Notes: generated from the letters alone by a model not told the origin. 64,000 nt of DNA from Acidobacteriota bacterium (GCA_009838525.1 VXRJ01000018.1:397087-461086); one strand, 5' to 3'. Numbered from the stretch's first letter, positions 45,260 through 55,120 are shown. Translations and numbers: made by a program.

Positions 45260-46045
45260 ATGGACCGCAACCGCGCGCTCCGCCGGCTCGCGGCAATGCG
45301 TCAGCCCCTGGCGTCGCCGGCCTGGTTTCCGGCAACTGTGGTCGCTGCCGCGGTGGTCGCTGCCGTCGTTGCGGTCGGGGCGGCAGCGCCAGCCGGACAG
45401 CAGGTTCCCTCTCAACAGCCGCCGGATTTGTACCACTGGGTGCTGCCTGCCGATTCGCCAGGCGTTGAAGTAGCCACGCTGCACCCGAACGATTGCTACG
45501 TGGTGCGTCAGGCGACCGGCGTCGCGTACTTCGGCTCACCCAACGCAACGCTGCGCGAAATGCAGCGGCAAGTCGATGGAGCGCGGGCGCATGCCGTCGA
45601 GATGGTGCCGAGGCTGCCTCCCAAGCCGCATCCCGAGTGCCGGCTCGGCTCCTGCCTCGACCTGGAGCTTCTGGTCTCGGTGATGGAGCGGGAAATGGCG
45701 GCGGCTAACCGGCGTGCCCTGCGGCGCGTCGACCACGACCCGTCGCCGCTGGACAACTTCTTTGGCGGCGCCTACAGCGACGTAGGCACGGAGGGCGCGG
45801 GGGTGGATGCGGAGGGGCTCGTCGTCCGGGCGCGCTACCGCAACGCGCCCGAGCAGCAGATGGTCGTCCGCCATCTCGCCACCGCGCGGCGGGGCAACTG
45901 CTACGAGGCCAAGCTGCCGCGCACGCTCACCATTCATGTGCGCGACCACGACCTGGAGCGCACCGACCGAACCGGGGTGTACCACGGCTACCTCTACATC
46001 GAGCATCATCATCCGGAGATCGCGGGCCGAGTCGTCGCGGAGTGA
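45260..46045 (+). CDS. exported protein of unknown function
   Basis: A 261-residue protein with an N-terminal region containing a long valine/alanine-rich membrane helix (about 25-45), then a proline-rich linker and a folded domain. I recognise no family. Visible features: LHPNDCYVVR, HPECRLGSCLDLELL with two cysteines that could form a disulphide, RRGNCYEAKLPRTLTIHVRDHD and a final YHGYLYIEHHHPEIAGRV. The His-rich HHH near the end and the paired cysteines may bind metal. It lies 46 bp upstream of the MBL-fold gene and divergently from the PQQ dehydrogenase. Confidence 0.7.
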   Translation: MDRNRALRRLAAMRQPLASPAWFPATVVAAAVVAAVVAVGAAAPAGQQVPSQQPPDLYHWVLPADSPGVEVATLHPNDCYVVRQATGVAYFGSPNATLREMQRQVDGARAHAVEMVPRLPPKPHPECRLGSCLDLELLVSVMEREMAAANRRALRRVDHDPSPLDNFFGGAYSDVGTEGAGVDAEGLVVRARYRNAPEQQMVVRHLATARRGNCYEAKLPRTLTIHVRDHDLERTDRTGVYHGYLYIEHHHPEIAGRVVAE

Positions 46046-46091
46046 ACGACGAGGCGGCCGTGTCGAAGAACGGGGAACAGGAGCGACAGAC

Positions 46092-47174
46092 ATGCGGAAC
46101 TGGCTGAACGGGCGGCGGGATCTGGCGCGGGTAGTAGCGCTCGGGCTGGCAATGGTGGCGGTCGTGGCGGTGGCCGCGCAGGAAACCGATCCGACGGACG
46201 GCAAACGGGCATACCGTTTCGAGGAACTAACCGACGGGGTCTGGTTCGCCACCGGCACCGGCGCGATGACGACGATGAGCAACTCGCTCGTGATCGTGAA
46301 CGACGACCACGCGATGCTGGTCGACACGAGCGTGACGCCCGCCGCGGCCCGCAAGCTGGTGGCGGAGATCGCCGACGAGATCACGGACTTGCCGATCCGT
46401 TACGTCTTCAATACGCATTTCCACTTCGACCATGCGCACGGCAACCAGATTTTCGATGACGACGTGGAGATCGTCGGTCATGACTACGTCCGGACGCAGT
46501 TCCTTGCGGACTCGCCCAACCAGCGGACCAACCGCAGCTTCACGGCAGGGACGCGACAGCAGGTGGAGCAGTTGAAGGAGCGGGTCGCGGCAGCGACGGA
46601 CGCGAGCGAGCGGTCGCAGCTCGAACTCAATCTCCGCATCACCGAGGCGCACCTGAACGCTCTGGCCGAGACCCGCGTGAAAGCGCCCAACGTCACGTAC
46701 AACGACACGATGACGATTGTGAAGGGCGACCGCGAGATTCAGCTTCACTACCCGGGCCGAGGTCATACCGCTGGCGACACGCTCGTCTTCCTGCCGGAAG
46801 AGAAGATTGTCTTCACCGGTGACTTCTTCGTCGGCAGTCCCGGCGCGAACGGCCTGCCGTACATGGGTGACGGCTTCGTCCATGAGTGGCCAGCCAGCCT
46901 CGACCGCCTGAAGGCTCTCGACTTCGACACCATCGTTCCCGGCCATGGCAATCCGTTCCAGGAGCGAGAGCAGATTGACCACCTGCAGGCCTATCTGCGC
47001 GATCTCTGGAATCAGGCGAGCAAGCTGCGGGCCGATGGCGTGTCGGCCGAGGATGCGGCAGGCCGGATCGATCTGAGCGCGCATGCCGCCCACTATGGTG
47101 ACCGTGCCCGCAGCGCGGACCCGAGAGCGGTTGTCCGGATTTACGAGGTGTTGCAGATCCTGCACCCAATGTGA
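46092..47174 (+). CDS. exported metallo-beta-lactamase-fold hydrolase
   Basis: A 360-residue exported protein with signal peptide (ending AVAAQE). It has the zinc motif NTHFHFDHAHG near 106-116, a long coiled-coil-like insert (QVEQLKERVAAATDASERSQ) and GRGHTAGD, FTGDFF, then VPGHG with the last His ligands. It belongs to the quinoprotein-relay or glyoxalase-II-like exported MBL group of unknown substrate. ATG 46092 is chosen as the start directly before the signal peptide. It follows the unknown gene by 46 bp and precedes the deacetylase by 10 bp, so the three may be one operon. Confidence 0.85.
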   Translation: MRNWLNGRRDLARVVALGLAMVAVVAVAAQETDPTDGKRAYRFEELTDGVWFATGTGAMTTMSNSLVIVNDDHAMLVDTSVTPAAARKLVAEIADEITDLPIRYVFNTHFHFDHAHGNQIFDDDVEIVGHDYVRTQFLADSPNQRTNRSFTAGTRQQVEQLKERVAAATDASERSQLELNLRITEAHLNALAETRVKAPNVTYNDTMTIVKGDREIQLHYPGRGHTAGDTLVFLPEEKIVFTGDFFVGSPGANGLPYMGDGFVHEWPASLDRLKALDFDTIVPGHGNPFQEREQIDHLQAYLRDLWNQASKLRADGVSAEDAAGRIDLSAHAAHYGDRARSADPRAVVRIYEVLQILHPM

Positions 47175-47184
47175 GGCCGGTACG

Positions 47185-48171
47185 ATGCGCCCGGACTTCA
47201 CGCGCGCCAGCCTGGCTGTAGCGGCGGCGCTGTTGCTGCTATCCGTCGCTCCGGAGTTCGACCTCCGGGCGACGGCTCGGACTCAGGCGGATCAGCCCGG
47301 CATCTACCTGAGCCTCGACGAGATCCGCGAGATCGCGGGTCGGATCCGGGCCGGCCGCAGCCTGCAGCCGGCGAGCTGGCCCAATGGCGCGCGCGTCGCC
47401 GTGCTGCTTTCATTCGACGTCGACAACGACACCATCACCATCGCCCGAAACGCGGAGCCGTCGCCGGGCGCCATGTCACAGGGCGAGTATGGCGCGCGGG
47501 TCGGCCTCCGCCGCGTGGTCGAGCTGATGGACCGTCATGAGATTCCGGCGTCGTTCTTCATTCCCGCGGTCAGTCTGGTCGTCGCTCCCGAGATGGTCGA
47601 CGTCATCCAGGCGTCGGGACGCCACGAGTTCGGCGTCCACGGCTGGATCCACGAGCTGAACAGCGCGCTTGACGCCGAAACCGAGCGCGAGCTGGTGGTT
47701 CGCGCCACGGACTACCTGGAGGAGGTGACTGGCCACCGCCCCGTCGGCTATCGCGCACCGAGTTGGAACTTCAGTCCGAACACGCTCGACATCATTCGCG
47801 GACTGGGTTTCCTCTACGACAGCTCGCTGATGGCCGACGATCGCCCGTACGAATTGCTGCAAGACGGGGAACCGACGGGGATGGTCGAGCTGCCGGTCGA
47901 GTGGATTCTCGACGACGCACCGCTCCTGAACCCGAGGGGGAACAGCTACACGTCGCCCCGTGAACTGCTCCAGGTCTACATCGACGAGTTCGACAAGGCG
48001 TACGAGGAGGGGACGATGTTCCTCCTCACCACGCATCCCCACATCATTGGCCACCGTTCCCGCATCATCATCCTCGAGGAGCTGATCGCCCACATCCAGC
48101 AGACGGACAATGTCTGGTGGGCGACGCACGAACAGGTTGCCCGCTACGTGAAGGAGCAGGCTGGCCTCTGA
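47185..48171 (+). CDS. exported polysaccharide deacetylase-like protein
   Basis: A 328-residue member of the NodB family with signal peptide. NodB motif 1 is SFDVDND (D-D of the metal site), motif 2 is GVHGWIHEL (H-x3-H), and motif 3 is YRAPSW; a later LTTHPHI supplies the catalytic His region. The family removes N-acetyl or related amide groups, and its PgdA- or allantoinase-like branches act on other substrates, so the actual one is uncertain. ATG 47185 is 10 bp after the MBL stop. It converges on the penicillin-acylase gene with 7 bp between. Confidence 0.85.
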   Translation: MRPDFTRASLAVAAALLLLSVAPEFDLRATARTQADQPGIYLSLDEIREIAGRIRAGRSLQPASWPNGARVAVLLSFDVDNDTITIARNAEPSPGAMSQGEYGARVGLRRVVELMDRHEIPASFFIPAVSLVVAPEMVDVIQASGRHEFGVHGWIHELNSALDAETERELVVRATDYLEEVTGHRPVGYRAPSWNFSPNTLDIIRGLGFLYDSSLMADDRPYELLQDGEPTGMVELPVEWILDDAPLLNPRGNSYTSPRELLQVYIDEFDKAYEEGTMFLLTTHPHIIGHRSRIIILEELIAHIQQTDNVWWATHEQVARYVKEQAGL

Positions 48172-48178
48172 CGCCGCT

Positions 48179-50512
48179 TCAACGGTCCCCGGGCAGCAGC
48201 ATCAGTCGATGGGCTGCGTGTTCCTCGACCGCGCCGCGCGTATAAAGGAGCGGGAAGTACTCGCCGTTGCCCAGGTTTTCGACCAGGTTGCCGTAGTACG
48301 GGCTGCCCGGTTGGGCAGACTGCCCCGGTGAGTTGCTTGCGACGGAGCGGTCGAGGTTCGCGAGGTCGATGATGCGGCGGAAGTTGGCCCCCGTTGCGTT
48401 GACGGCGCCGAATCCTCCCGGTCGCTCGACGGCCGGCAGGTCGAATGCCGAGGCGATCATGTGGGGCAGCTCGCTCGCGTGGACCCGCCCGTGCCGCCAC
48501 TCGTCCCGGTCGGGTCCGAGCTCCGCGGTCAGGCGATCCAGCGCCGCCGCGAGTCCCTCTTCGATCAGCGCGCGGCGTTCGTCCGCCGGCGTGGCCGGAT
48601 CCTGCGCCCGCGCGTCGAACTCGCTGTTCCAGCGTACGTAGAGCGCCGCGGCCGTGCTTTCTTTCGTGAGTCTGCCGTCCCAGTCGGCGATCAGGGCGCG
48701 CGCCCACTCGACGTCCGGATCGTCGGACGTCCACCCCTGGAACGCCGGGATGTCCCGCTCGGCCGCGAGCAGGTAGACGTCGTGCTGAATCCGCATGTGA
48801 TCCTCGACGGACAGCTGCTCGTCGGACCCGAGTATCTGGTGGAGGCGCGCGATCCGCGATGTCTCCACTCCCCTTGACGAGTGGTAGAACACGGGCCGCC
48901 CCTCGTAGCCCGGTGGGTGGACGTTGTTGTTGGCGGTGGTGATGTAGCCACGCTCCGGGTTGAACTCGCGCGGGAGATCGGTGCGGAATCCCCGCCACTC
49001 GTAGTTGCCCGTGCCGGGTACCGGAAGGCGGCCGTTCCAGCCGTCGCGGTCGGGTGTCAGCCCTGTCACCTGGAGCGCGATGTTGCCCTCGACGTCCCCG
49101 CAGATGAGGCTGTGGGTGGGCACGAGCCAGTGCATTGCGCGGTCGAAGAAATCCGCACAACTGTCGGCCTGTGCGAGCTGGAAGCTGCCCTTGTAGGCGG
49201 CGGTCCCCGGCTCCTGGACCACCGACCGCACGGCATAGGCGCGACGGTTCTCCAGGTCCTCGTAGAACACCGGACCGTGCCGGCTGAACTTCAGGACGAT
49301 GGGCTCCGGTTCCCGGCCCTTGACGGGAATCTCTTCCTCGATGAGCCGGAGCGGCTCCCAACCGTCCTGCCACCGCACGAGATCGGGATCCTCGGGGTGC
49401 AGCTCCTCGACGTAGACGTCGACCATGTCCGTGCCGGCGAACGTGAAGCCCCACGCCACGCGCTCGTTGTTTCCCGCGTCGACGCCGGCAAACGGCGGCT
49501 CGCCGCCACCGATTACGTTCCAGCCCGGCGCGACAAGCTGCACGAAGTAACGGAGGGCCGGCATCTCGATACGCCGGTGCGGATCGTTGGCGAGGATTGG
49601 CACGCCGGTCGGCGATCGTGCGCCACTCATCACCCAGTTGTTGCTCCCCTCGGTTGCGATGAGACCGGGCGAGACCTGAGTCGTTCGCACGTCGGTGATG
49701 AGCGCCCGAAACGGCTCCACGACCTCCAGGGGCGGGAGCCTTCCGGCCACGAACGGATCCCCGTCCCCGGCGCGCATCGCGTCGATGATCTCCTCGGTGA
49801 TGATGTCCACGTCGAGCCCGTCCGGGACCACCAGATCGTCCCACGGGTCCGGCGCCGCGCGCCGGTTGGCTTCCTCGACGCCATAGCGGGCGACACTCAT
49901 CGCGAGCCGCATCTCGTTGATCGCATGCCCGCGCACGCTCGGGACCGCGAGCGCCGCCCACCGCAGAACGGCCGTTCTGGCCGTCCAGGGCTCCGGCACG
50001 ATTCCCGTGAGCTGGAACTCGACGGGAAGGTTGCCCCGGTGCTGCTCGATGTAGGCATTCACGCCGTTGGCGTGCGCCGTAAAGAGGCGCTCCGCGTTGG
50101 GGTGGTAGCTCGTCCACTCGGTCTCGTCCCACGGCCCGCGGAACATCATCAGGCGCGTGCGGCGGTCATAGTCGAGCGCGTCCGGCCCGAAGACCTCCGC
50201 GAGCCGGCCTTCGCGCCACCGGCGCCACATCTCCATCTGCCAGAGCCGGTCCTGCGCCATGACGTAGCCTTGGGCGAAGAAGAGGTCGTCGTCGTTGGCG
50301 GCGTAGATGTGGGGCACTCCCCACTCGTCCCGTATGACCTCGACCGGTTCCCTCAATCCCGGGACTTCAAGCTCGCCGTCGATCCGGGCGAGCGCCCGGT
50401 CCGCGAGCGCGTCAAGCGATTCGGGTGGGTCCGGGGCGGCGGTGCAGCCGGCTACGGTTGCCGCCAGCACTCCCGTGGCCAGCCGGATGAAACGTCTTGC
50501 GTTGATGGACAT
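48179..50512 (-). CDS. penicillin acylase-family (Ntn hydrolase) lipoprotein
   Basis: A 777-residue lipoprotein (lipobox VAGC, Cys23). Penicillin acylases are made as precursors that self-cleave; the nucleophile Ser that starts the beta chain is S290 in TEGSNNWVMSG. Alpha-chain features include VIRDEWGVPHIYA and GYVMAQDRLWQMEMWRR. Beta-chain features include HRRIEMPALRYF and RHGPVF. It would cleave amide bonds of acylated amines or N-acyl homoserine lactones in the periplasm. It reads against the deacetylase and its start is 66 bp from the membrane protein on the same strand. Confidence 0.9.
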   Translation of the reverse strand: MSINARRFIRLATGVLAATVAGCTAAPDPPESLDALADRALARIDGELEVPGLREPVEVIRDEWGVPHIYAANDDDLFFAQGYVMAQDRLWQMEMWRRWREGRLAEVFGPDALDYDRRTRLMMFRGPWDETEWTSYHPNAERLFTAHANGVNAYIEQHRGNLPVEFQLTGIVPEPWTARTAVLRWAALAVPSVRGHAINEMRLAMSVARYGVEEANRRAAPDPWDDLVVPDGLDVDIITEEIIDAMRAGDGDPFVAGRLPPLEVVEPFRALITDVRTTQVSPGLIATEGSNNWVMSGARSPTGVPILANDPHRRIEMPALRYFVQLVAPGWNVIGGGEPPFAGVDAGNNERVAWGFTFAGTDMVDVYVEELHPEDPDLVRWQDGWEPLRLIEEEIPVKGREPEPIVLKFSRHGPVFYEDLENRRAYAVRSVVQEPGTAAYKGSFQLAQADSCADFFDRAMHWLVPTHSLICGDVEGNIALQVTGLTPDRDGWNGRLPVPGTGNYEWRGFRTDLPREFNPERGYITTANNNVHPPGYEGRPVFYHSSRGVETSRIARLHQILGSDEQLSVEDHMRIQHDVYLLAAERDIPAFQGWTSDDPDVEWARALIADWDGRLTKESTAAALYVRWNSEFDARAQDPATPADERRALIEEGLAAALDRLTAELGPDRDEWRHGRVHASELPHMIASAFDLPAVERPGGFGAVNATGANFRRIIDLANLDRSVASNSPGQSAQPGSPYYGNLVENLGNGEYFPLLYTRGAVEEHAAHRLMLLPGDR

Positions 50513-50578
50513 GTGGCCCCTCTCTGGCTCCGCGTTGGCACGATCCGACTAGTCCACGCGCAGGAATTGCCGGCCATC

Positions 50579-51070
50579 TTATCTGGATTCGCGCCAAGTC
50601 CAGACGAGCGCAATCAGGACGCCGACACCGAGCAGGCGCCGGGGATTGTCGACGAATACAACGGCGCCATTGGCAATCATGAAGAAGAAGATGCAGCGTA
50701 TGGCCGTGGTCCAGACCGCGGAGCGTCGCGCATGGTGGAGGGGCCAGAACTGCCACCAGGCGCCTTCAGCCACCCAGATAGTGGTGAAGGCGTAGTTGGC
50801 CCAGAGTCCGCCTCCCCAGGCGAGACTCAGGAACGCCTCGGTCCGGGCCGCCGTGTAGTCGTACGCGTCGACGTGGCTCCAGCCATGGTGGATGCCGAAG
50901 GCCGCCGCGACGTGGGCGAGGTAGACGAGCGCCCCGAGAAGCCAGATCGGCCGAGCCCACGTTGCCGGAACCCGCCGCGTTCGGCCGTACTCTCCCGCGA
51001 CGTAGAGAACGAGCGCGGTCCAGATAGTGAGTACGACCGCGGGTGCGGCCGGTATAGCCGGAGTCGCCAC
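50579..51070 (-). CDS. small multispanning membrane protein
   Basis: A 163-residue membrane protein with about five hydrophobic helices. The first is VVLTIWTALVLYVAGEY, the second begins WLLGALVYLAHVAAAFG, and later ones are AFTTIWVAEGAWWQFWP and FFFMIANGAVVFV. Histidines in GIHHGWSHVDAYDY and PLHHARR could ligate haem or metal, but I recognise no family. No signal for a partner enzyme is adjacent; it lies between the penicillin-acylase gene and the carboxylesterase. Function unknown. Confidence 0.7.
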   Translation of the reverse strand: MATPAIPAAPAVVLTIWTALVLYVAGEYGRTRRVPATWARPIWLLGALVYLAHVAAAFGIHHGWSHVDAYDYTAARTEAFLSLAWGGGLWANYAFTTIWVAEGAWWQFWPLHHARRSAVWTTAIRCIFFFMIANGAVVFVDNPRRLLGVGVLIALVWTWRESR

Positions 51071-51152
51071 CGGGCACCTTACTTCACGCAGTCTCTGAAT
51101 GTGCCGGCCGTTTTCGCGGCCGGCCCCGTGGACGGCGCTCCCGACCTGGTTG

Positions 51153-52829
51153 CTAGTTGCTCTCCCGCCGGTCGGTCTGCTGCCTGTTCCACAGCGCCGC
51201 GCCGGCGACGTCCAGCTCCGCGGCAGGGGCGGCGGCGGTGTTCAGAACCAGGTGTTCGTTCGATTCCAGGTTGAACACTGGCCAGTCCGGAAGATCAGGG
51301 CGGTTGGGATTGCCGGTTGCGGCAAACTGGATCCAGTAGCTCCTGACCGTCTCCGAGAGCCGGAAGTCCGCCTCCGTGAAGTCGCCCAGGGTGCTGAGCC
51401 CCAGGGGACGTTCGCCGCCGTCGTCGGTTCGGGTGAGCGTTCCGAAAACGTAAACCAGCTCGGCGGCGTGATGGGCGCCGAGCGTCTCTCCCCAGGCGGT
51501 CGGCGGGGCATGCGTAAAGTGATAGAGCCAGACCGGCGACATCTTCTTCGCGTGCGCCTCGGCGTGGGCGCGAACCGGTCCGGCGAAGAGCAGGTCGTGA
51601 ATCAGTTTGTCGATGCCGGCCGTCGCCGATTCGGGAGAATCGACGGCGTAGTGGGCAAGCATCTGCTCGGCGTGCTCGGGGTAGACGGCGCGGACGTACG
51701 CCTCGAATGATCCGACGTCGGCAATATCCATGTTCCGGGTGAAGAGCGAGCCCTCGTTTCCCATCAGGCCGGTGATCAACGGAACATCGTGCTGGCGCCC
51801 GCCTTCGTACATGGCAAGCGGGTCGTCGAGGATCGCCCAGCCGTCGACATTCGGCGCCCAGACATTACCCGTGTTGCGGAACGTGTTGCCAGCGTCACGG
51901 TTGGATGCCTCGAGCACCTCGCCGGCGCTGGTGGCGCGCATCGCGGCAAGTTGCTCGTCCGCGTCATCACCGCTTGCGCCGAGCGCCTCGCCGATCCGCG
52001 CGCCCTGAGCCTGAGCCGGTTCCCAGCCGCGGGCCGGCGAGTCGAGCGGACGGTCCCAGCCACGAATGTAGGTGCTCTGGGCAATCGCGCGATGGTAGAG
52101 GCCTTCCGCCTGCGGCATCAGCATCACGGCCATCACTGCTCCGCCCCCGGCCGACTCGCCGACGATCATCACGCGGTCGGGATCGCCACCGAACGTAGCG
52201 ATGTTGTCGCGGACCCACTCCAGCGCCGCCACCATGTCGAACAGCCCGTAGTTGCCGCTCGCGCCGTGCGGCGATTCATCGGAGAGCGCCGGATGGGCCA
52301 GGAAGCCGAAGACGTTCAGACGGTAGTTGATGGTCACTACCACGGCGCCGTCTCCCGCCAGTGCCGTGCCGTCGTAGAGGGCGCTCGAGCCCGAACCGCC
52401 GGTGTACCCGCCGCCATGAATCCAGAAGAGGACGGGGCGCGGTTCCGTGGTCTCGCGCGGCGCCCAGACGTTCAGGAACAGGCAGTCCTCGTCCTGGGTG
52501 ACATTCTGGCCGCCGTTCTGGACGCAGATCGGACCAGTCTCGGTTGCGTCGCGGACGCCGGTCCAGGTAACGACAGGCGCCGGTGGCTGCCAGCGCCGCT
52601 CGCCCACCGGCGGCGCCGCGAACGGTATTCCCTTGAACGCGATGACGTCGGGATTGGCGGCGGTTGCGGCGCCCTGAACATCACCCCCGGTGACGCTCAC
52701 TGGCGTGGCGGCCGACAGCGAGACAATCGGGCCGTCCGCCCCGTCGTCGGCCGCGGGCGTGCCGCACGCGGCCAGTATCGCGACGCCCGTAGCGGCCAGG
52801 ACGAACGCTACGACTCGATTCCATTCCAT
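51153..52829 (-). CDS. type-B carboxylesterase lipoprotein
   Basis: A 558-residue alpha/beta-hydrolase of the carboxylesterase/lipase type-B family, anchored as a lipoprotein (lipobox LAAC, Cys22). Motifs: FKGIPFAAPPVGERRWQPP, EDCLFLNVW, the oxyanion segment HGGGYTGGS, and the nucleophile elbow GESAGGGA with Ser. A Glu/Asp and His complete the triad later (YHFTHAPPTAWGETLGAHHAAEL holds the His region). It cleaves ester bonds of unknown substrates, perhaps in the periplasm. It is divergent from the MFS transporter, with about 92 bp between starts, suggesting a shared control region for uptake and hydrolysis. Confidence 0.92.
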   Translation of the reverse strand: MEWNRVVAFVLAATGVAILAACGTPAADDGADGPIVSLSAATPVSVTGGDVQGAATAANPDVIAFKGIPFAAPPVGERRWQPPAPVVTWTGVRDATETGPICVQNGGQNVTQDEDCLFLNVWAPRETTEPRPVLFWIHGGGYTGGSGSSALYDGTALAGDGAVVVTINYRLNVFGFLAHPALSDESPHGASGNYGLFDMVAALEWVRDNIATFGGDPDRVMIVGESAGGGAVMAVMLMPQAEGLYHRAIAQSTYIRGWDRPLDSPARGWEPAQAQGARIGEALGASGDDADEQLAAMRATSAGEVLEASNRDAGNTFRNTGNVWAPNVDGWAILDDPLAMYEGGRQHDVPLITGLMGNEGSLFTRNMDIADVGSFEAYVRAVYPEHAEQMLAHYAVDSPESATAGIDKLIHDLLFAGPVRAHAEAHAKKMSPVWLYHFTHAPPTAWGETLGAHHAAELVYVFGTLTRTDDGGERPLGLSTLGDFTEADFRLSETVRSYWIQFAATGNPNRPDLPDWPVFNLESNEHLVLNTAAAPAAELDVAGAALWNRQQTDRRESN

Positions 52830-52921
52830 TGCGGGTCTCCCTGTCTTCGCGTCTCGCCCGGAACCGCGGGCGGCGAGCTTTGATTATAGGATTGTGTAGC
52901 CGCGGCACGGCAGGCCTTCCG

Positions 52922-54310
52922 ATGGCATCCCCCCTGGACTCCGGCGACCTGCCCAACCCTCACGCCCCGGCCGCCGCAACGAGCGAACGATCCGCCGGCG
53001 CAGCTGCGCCCTCCGTACCGTGGTACCGGCAGGTAAGCGGCGTGCAGTGGAAGGCGTTCTTCGGAACGTTCCTCGGCTGGCTGCTCGACGGATTCGACTT
53101 CCTCATCATGACGTTCATCCTGATCGACATTCAGGACAGCTTCACCGTCGATCGCGCGCTCGCCGGCGCGCTCGGCACGGTCACGCTGATGTTCCGCCTG
53201 GTGGGCGGCTTCGGCGCCGGCATGATGGCGGATCGGTGGGGACGGCGGCTACCGTTGATGCTGTCGATTCTCTGGTTCTCCGTCTTTGCCTTCCTGAGTG
53301 GCTTTTCAACCTCCTACGCGATGCTCTTCGGATTCCGTGCGCTCTTTGGCATCGGGATGGGAGGCGTGTGGGCGGCGGGAATGCCGCTGGCGCTGGAGCA
53401 TTGGCCAACGCGGTTGCGCGGCCTGGCGTCGGGCCTGCTGCAGGGGGGTTGGTACTGGGGCTACATCCTGGCTGCCCTGACCTACCACACCATCTACCCG
53501 TTGTTCGAAGGCATCGCGGATCCACTCGGCGGCGGTGCCGGTTCAACGATCGGCTGGCGCGTGATGTTCTGGGTGGGCCTGCTGCCGGCGCTGCTGGTGA
53601 TCTGGATACGGCGGAGTGTCAGTGAGAGTCCGGTATGGCAGGAGCGCCAGCGTCGTCTCCGTGAGGAAGCGGCGGCCGGCGGTGCGGGCACGCTCGAGGC
53701 GGCGGAGAGCACGTCGGTGCTCCGCCTGTTCCGGCCCGAGCTGCTCTGGGCAACCGTGCAGTCATCCGTGCTGATGGGGACGTTCATGTTCTCCTACTAT
53801 TCGCTCAGCTTCTGGTATCCCACCTTTCTGATCGAAAGAGGGCACTCGACGCTCGGCTACCTCCTCCTGTTCAACCTCTCCGGCATTGTCGGCATGGCGT
53901 TGTGGGGGCGGGTCTCGGAAACGGCCCTTGGCCGGCGCGGTGCGGTGACGGTGGCAGCCTTGATCGGGGTCGTGTCGATTCCGGCGTTCCTCGGTTCCGG
54001 CGCGACGCTGTTGGCTGTCGGCGCGGTCGTCATGGGAGTATCAGGGGCCGGGATCTGGGGAGTCGCGCCGTCGTACCTGACGGAACGTTTTCCGACTGCG
54101 GTACGCGGCGTCGGTCCGGGTCTGACCTACCACGTCGGCGCGTCGCTCGGAGCGTTGACGCCGTTCGTTCTCGGACGATTGCAGGACGGCGGGATGACTA
54201 CCGGCGGTGCGATGCAGATCTGCATTGCCATCTCCGGCTTGCTGGTGGCCGCCATCATCTGGATGGGGCCGGAAACACGCGGACGCCGCTTCACGCCGAC
54301 GGAGGAGTGA
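52922..54310 (+). CDS. MFS transporter, SHS/aromatic-acid type
   Basis: A 462-residue inner-membrane carrier with 12 helices. The segment FLGWLLDGFDFLIMTF at helix 1 is typical of the sialate/lactate (SHS) or aromatic-acid H+ symporter branch, and the loop MMADRWGRRLPL is the MFS signature. The N-terminus before residue 40 is polar and proline-rich. ATG 52922 starts just before this; the longer frame from 52829 overlaps the esterase promoter. The substrate is probably a small organic acid. The next gene follows by 27 bp. Confidence 0.88.
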   Translation: MASPLDSGDLPNPHAPAAATSERSAGAAAPSVPWYRQVSGVQWKAFFGTFLGWLLDGFDFLIMTFILIDIQDSFTVDRALAGALGTVTLMFRLVGGFGAGMMADRWGRRLPLMLSILWFSVFAFLSGFSTSYAMLFGFRALFGIGMGGVWAAGMPLALEHWPTRLRGLASGLLQGGWYWGYILAALTYHTIYPLFEGIADPLGGGAGSTIGWRVMFWVGLLPALLVIWIRRSVSESPVWQERQRRLREEAAAGGAGTLEAAESTSVLRLFRPELLWATVQSSVLMGTFMFSYYSLSFWYPTFLIERGHSTLGYLLLFNLSGIVGMALWGRVSETALGRRGAVTVAALIGVVSIPAFLGSGATLLAVGAVVMGVSGAGIWGVAPSYLTERFPTAVRGVGPGLTYHVGASLGALTPFVLGRLQDGGMTTGGAMQICIAISGLLVAAIIWMGPETRGRRFTPTEE

Positions 54311-54337
54311 AGGACGCGTCCATCGGGAGCAGACGAC

Positions 54338-55120
54338 ATGCAGCAATCCGTTGAAGGGTCCTGGAACGACGAACGACACCCAGTGCGGGGGCCGCGCGCT
54401 TACCGAATGGGGCGGTGGCTGGCCGCGGCGCTGATCGGGGCGTCGTTCCTTGGTGGCTTGGCAGGCAGCCTGTTGACGAACAGCCGCGTCGAGGCCCAGG
54501 TGCCCGACGTCGTGACGACGACACAGGTGAACCTGGTGGACGGCGCCGGGAATCTCCGCGGCATCCTGGCCGGGAGCGACGAGAGCGGCCGCGCGGCGCT
54601 CACGCTCTTCGATCAAGCGGGTCAGCCGCGGAGCCTCGTTGGCGTGCAGGCGGACGGGACGCCGGTTTTGCAACTGCACGGTGCGGGTGGCGAAACCCGG
54701 CTGCTGGCCTCGGTGCAGGGCGATGACACGGTTCTGCTCGTCGGCCAGGATGGCGCCGGGCAGGCGGTGATGGCCGACGTGCAGGGAAGCCCGGTCGTGA
54801 GCCTCAGCGACCGCGGGCGAAGTCGGCTTCAACTGCAGCTGGGCGTTGATGGTTGGCCGCGCGTCGCCCTGTCGGACGCCGCCGGCAACGTAGGCGCCTC
54901 GCTCGGCGTTTCCGGAGACGACCGTCCCGAACTGCGCCTTGCCGCTGAAGGCCGGCAGCGAGCCCTGCTGACCGTGGCGCAGGGGGCGACCGTCCTCAAC
55001 CTGTCGGACACCTCCGGGATCCGGATGGTGGCGGGCGTCGCGGCCGACGGGAATCCGAGTGTGACGTTCTTGGATGCGGCGGGCGAGGTGACGGCGCAAC
55101 TGCCGCAGAGTGCACAGTAA
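54338..55120 (+). CDS. single-pass membrane protein with beta-rich 22-residue-type repeats
   Basis: A 260-residue protein with one hydrophobic helix near residue 25-45 (LAAALIGASFLGGLAGSLL) and a long repeat region after it. The repeats have a period of about 22-25 residues with the pattern L.D..G..R..L.....DG.P.L.L, for example NLRGILAGSDESGRAAL, PRSLVGVQADGTPVLQL and GASLGVSGDDRPELRL. Alternating hydrophobic residues suggest a beta-solenoid or beta-meander on the outer face of the membrane. It may be an adhesin or scaffold. No family is recognised. It lies 27 bp after the transporter. Confidence 0.75.
   Translation: MQQSVEGSWNDERHPVRGPRAYRMGRWLAAALIGASFLGGLAGSLLTNSRVEAQVPDVVTTTQVNLVDGAGNLRGILAGSDESGRAALTLFDQAGQPRSLVGVQADGTPVLQLHGAGGETRLLASVQGDDTVLLVGQDGAGQAVMADVQGSPVVSLSDRGRSRLQLQLGVDGWPRVALSDAAGNVGASLGVSGDDRPELRLAAEGRQRALLTVAQGATVLNLSDTSGIRMVAGVAADGNPSVTFLDAAGEVTAQLPQSAQ

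Noticed and set aside
48881-51274. Long plus-strand frame (797 residues) opposite the penicillin acylase
   Set aside because: GC-rich shadow frame with no recognisable motif; the minus strand carries the Ntn nucleophile and lipobox.
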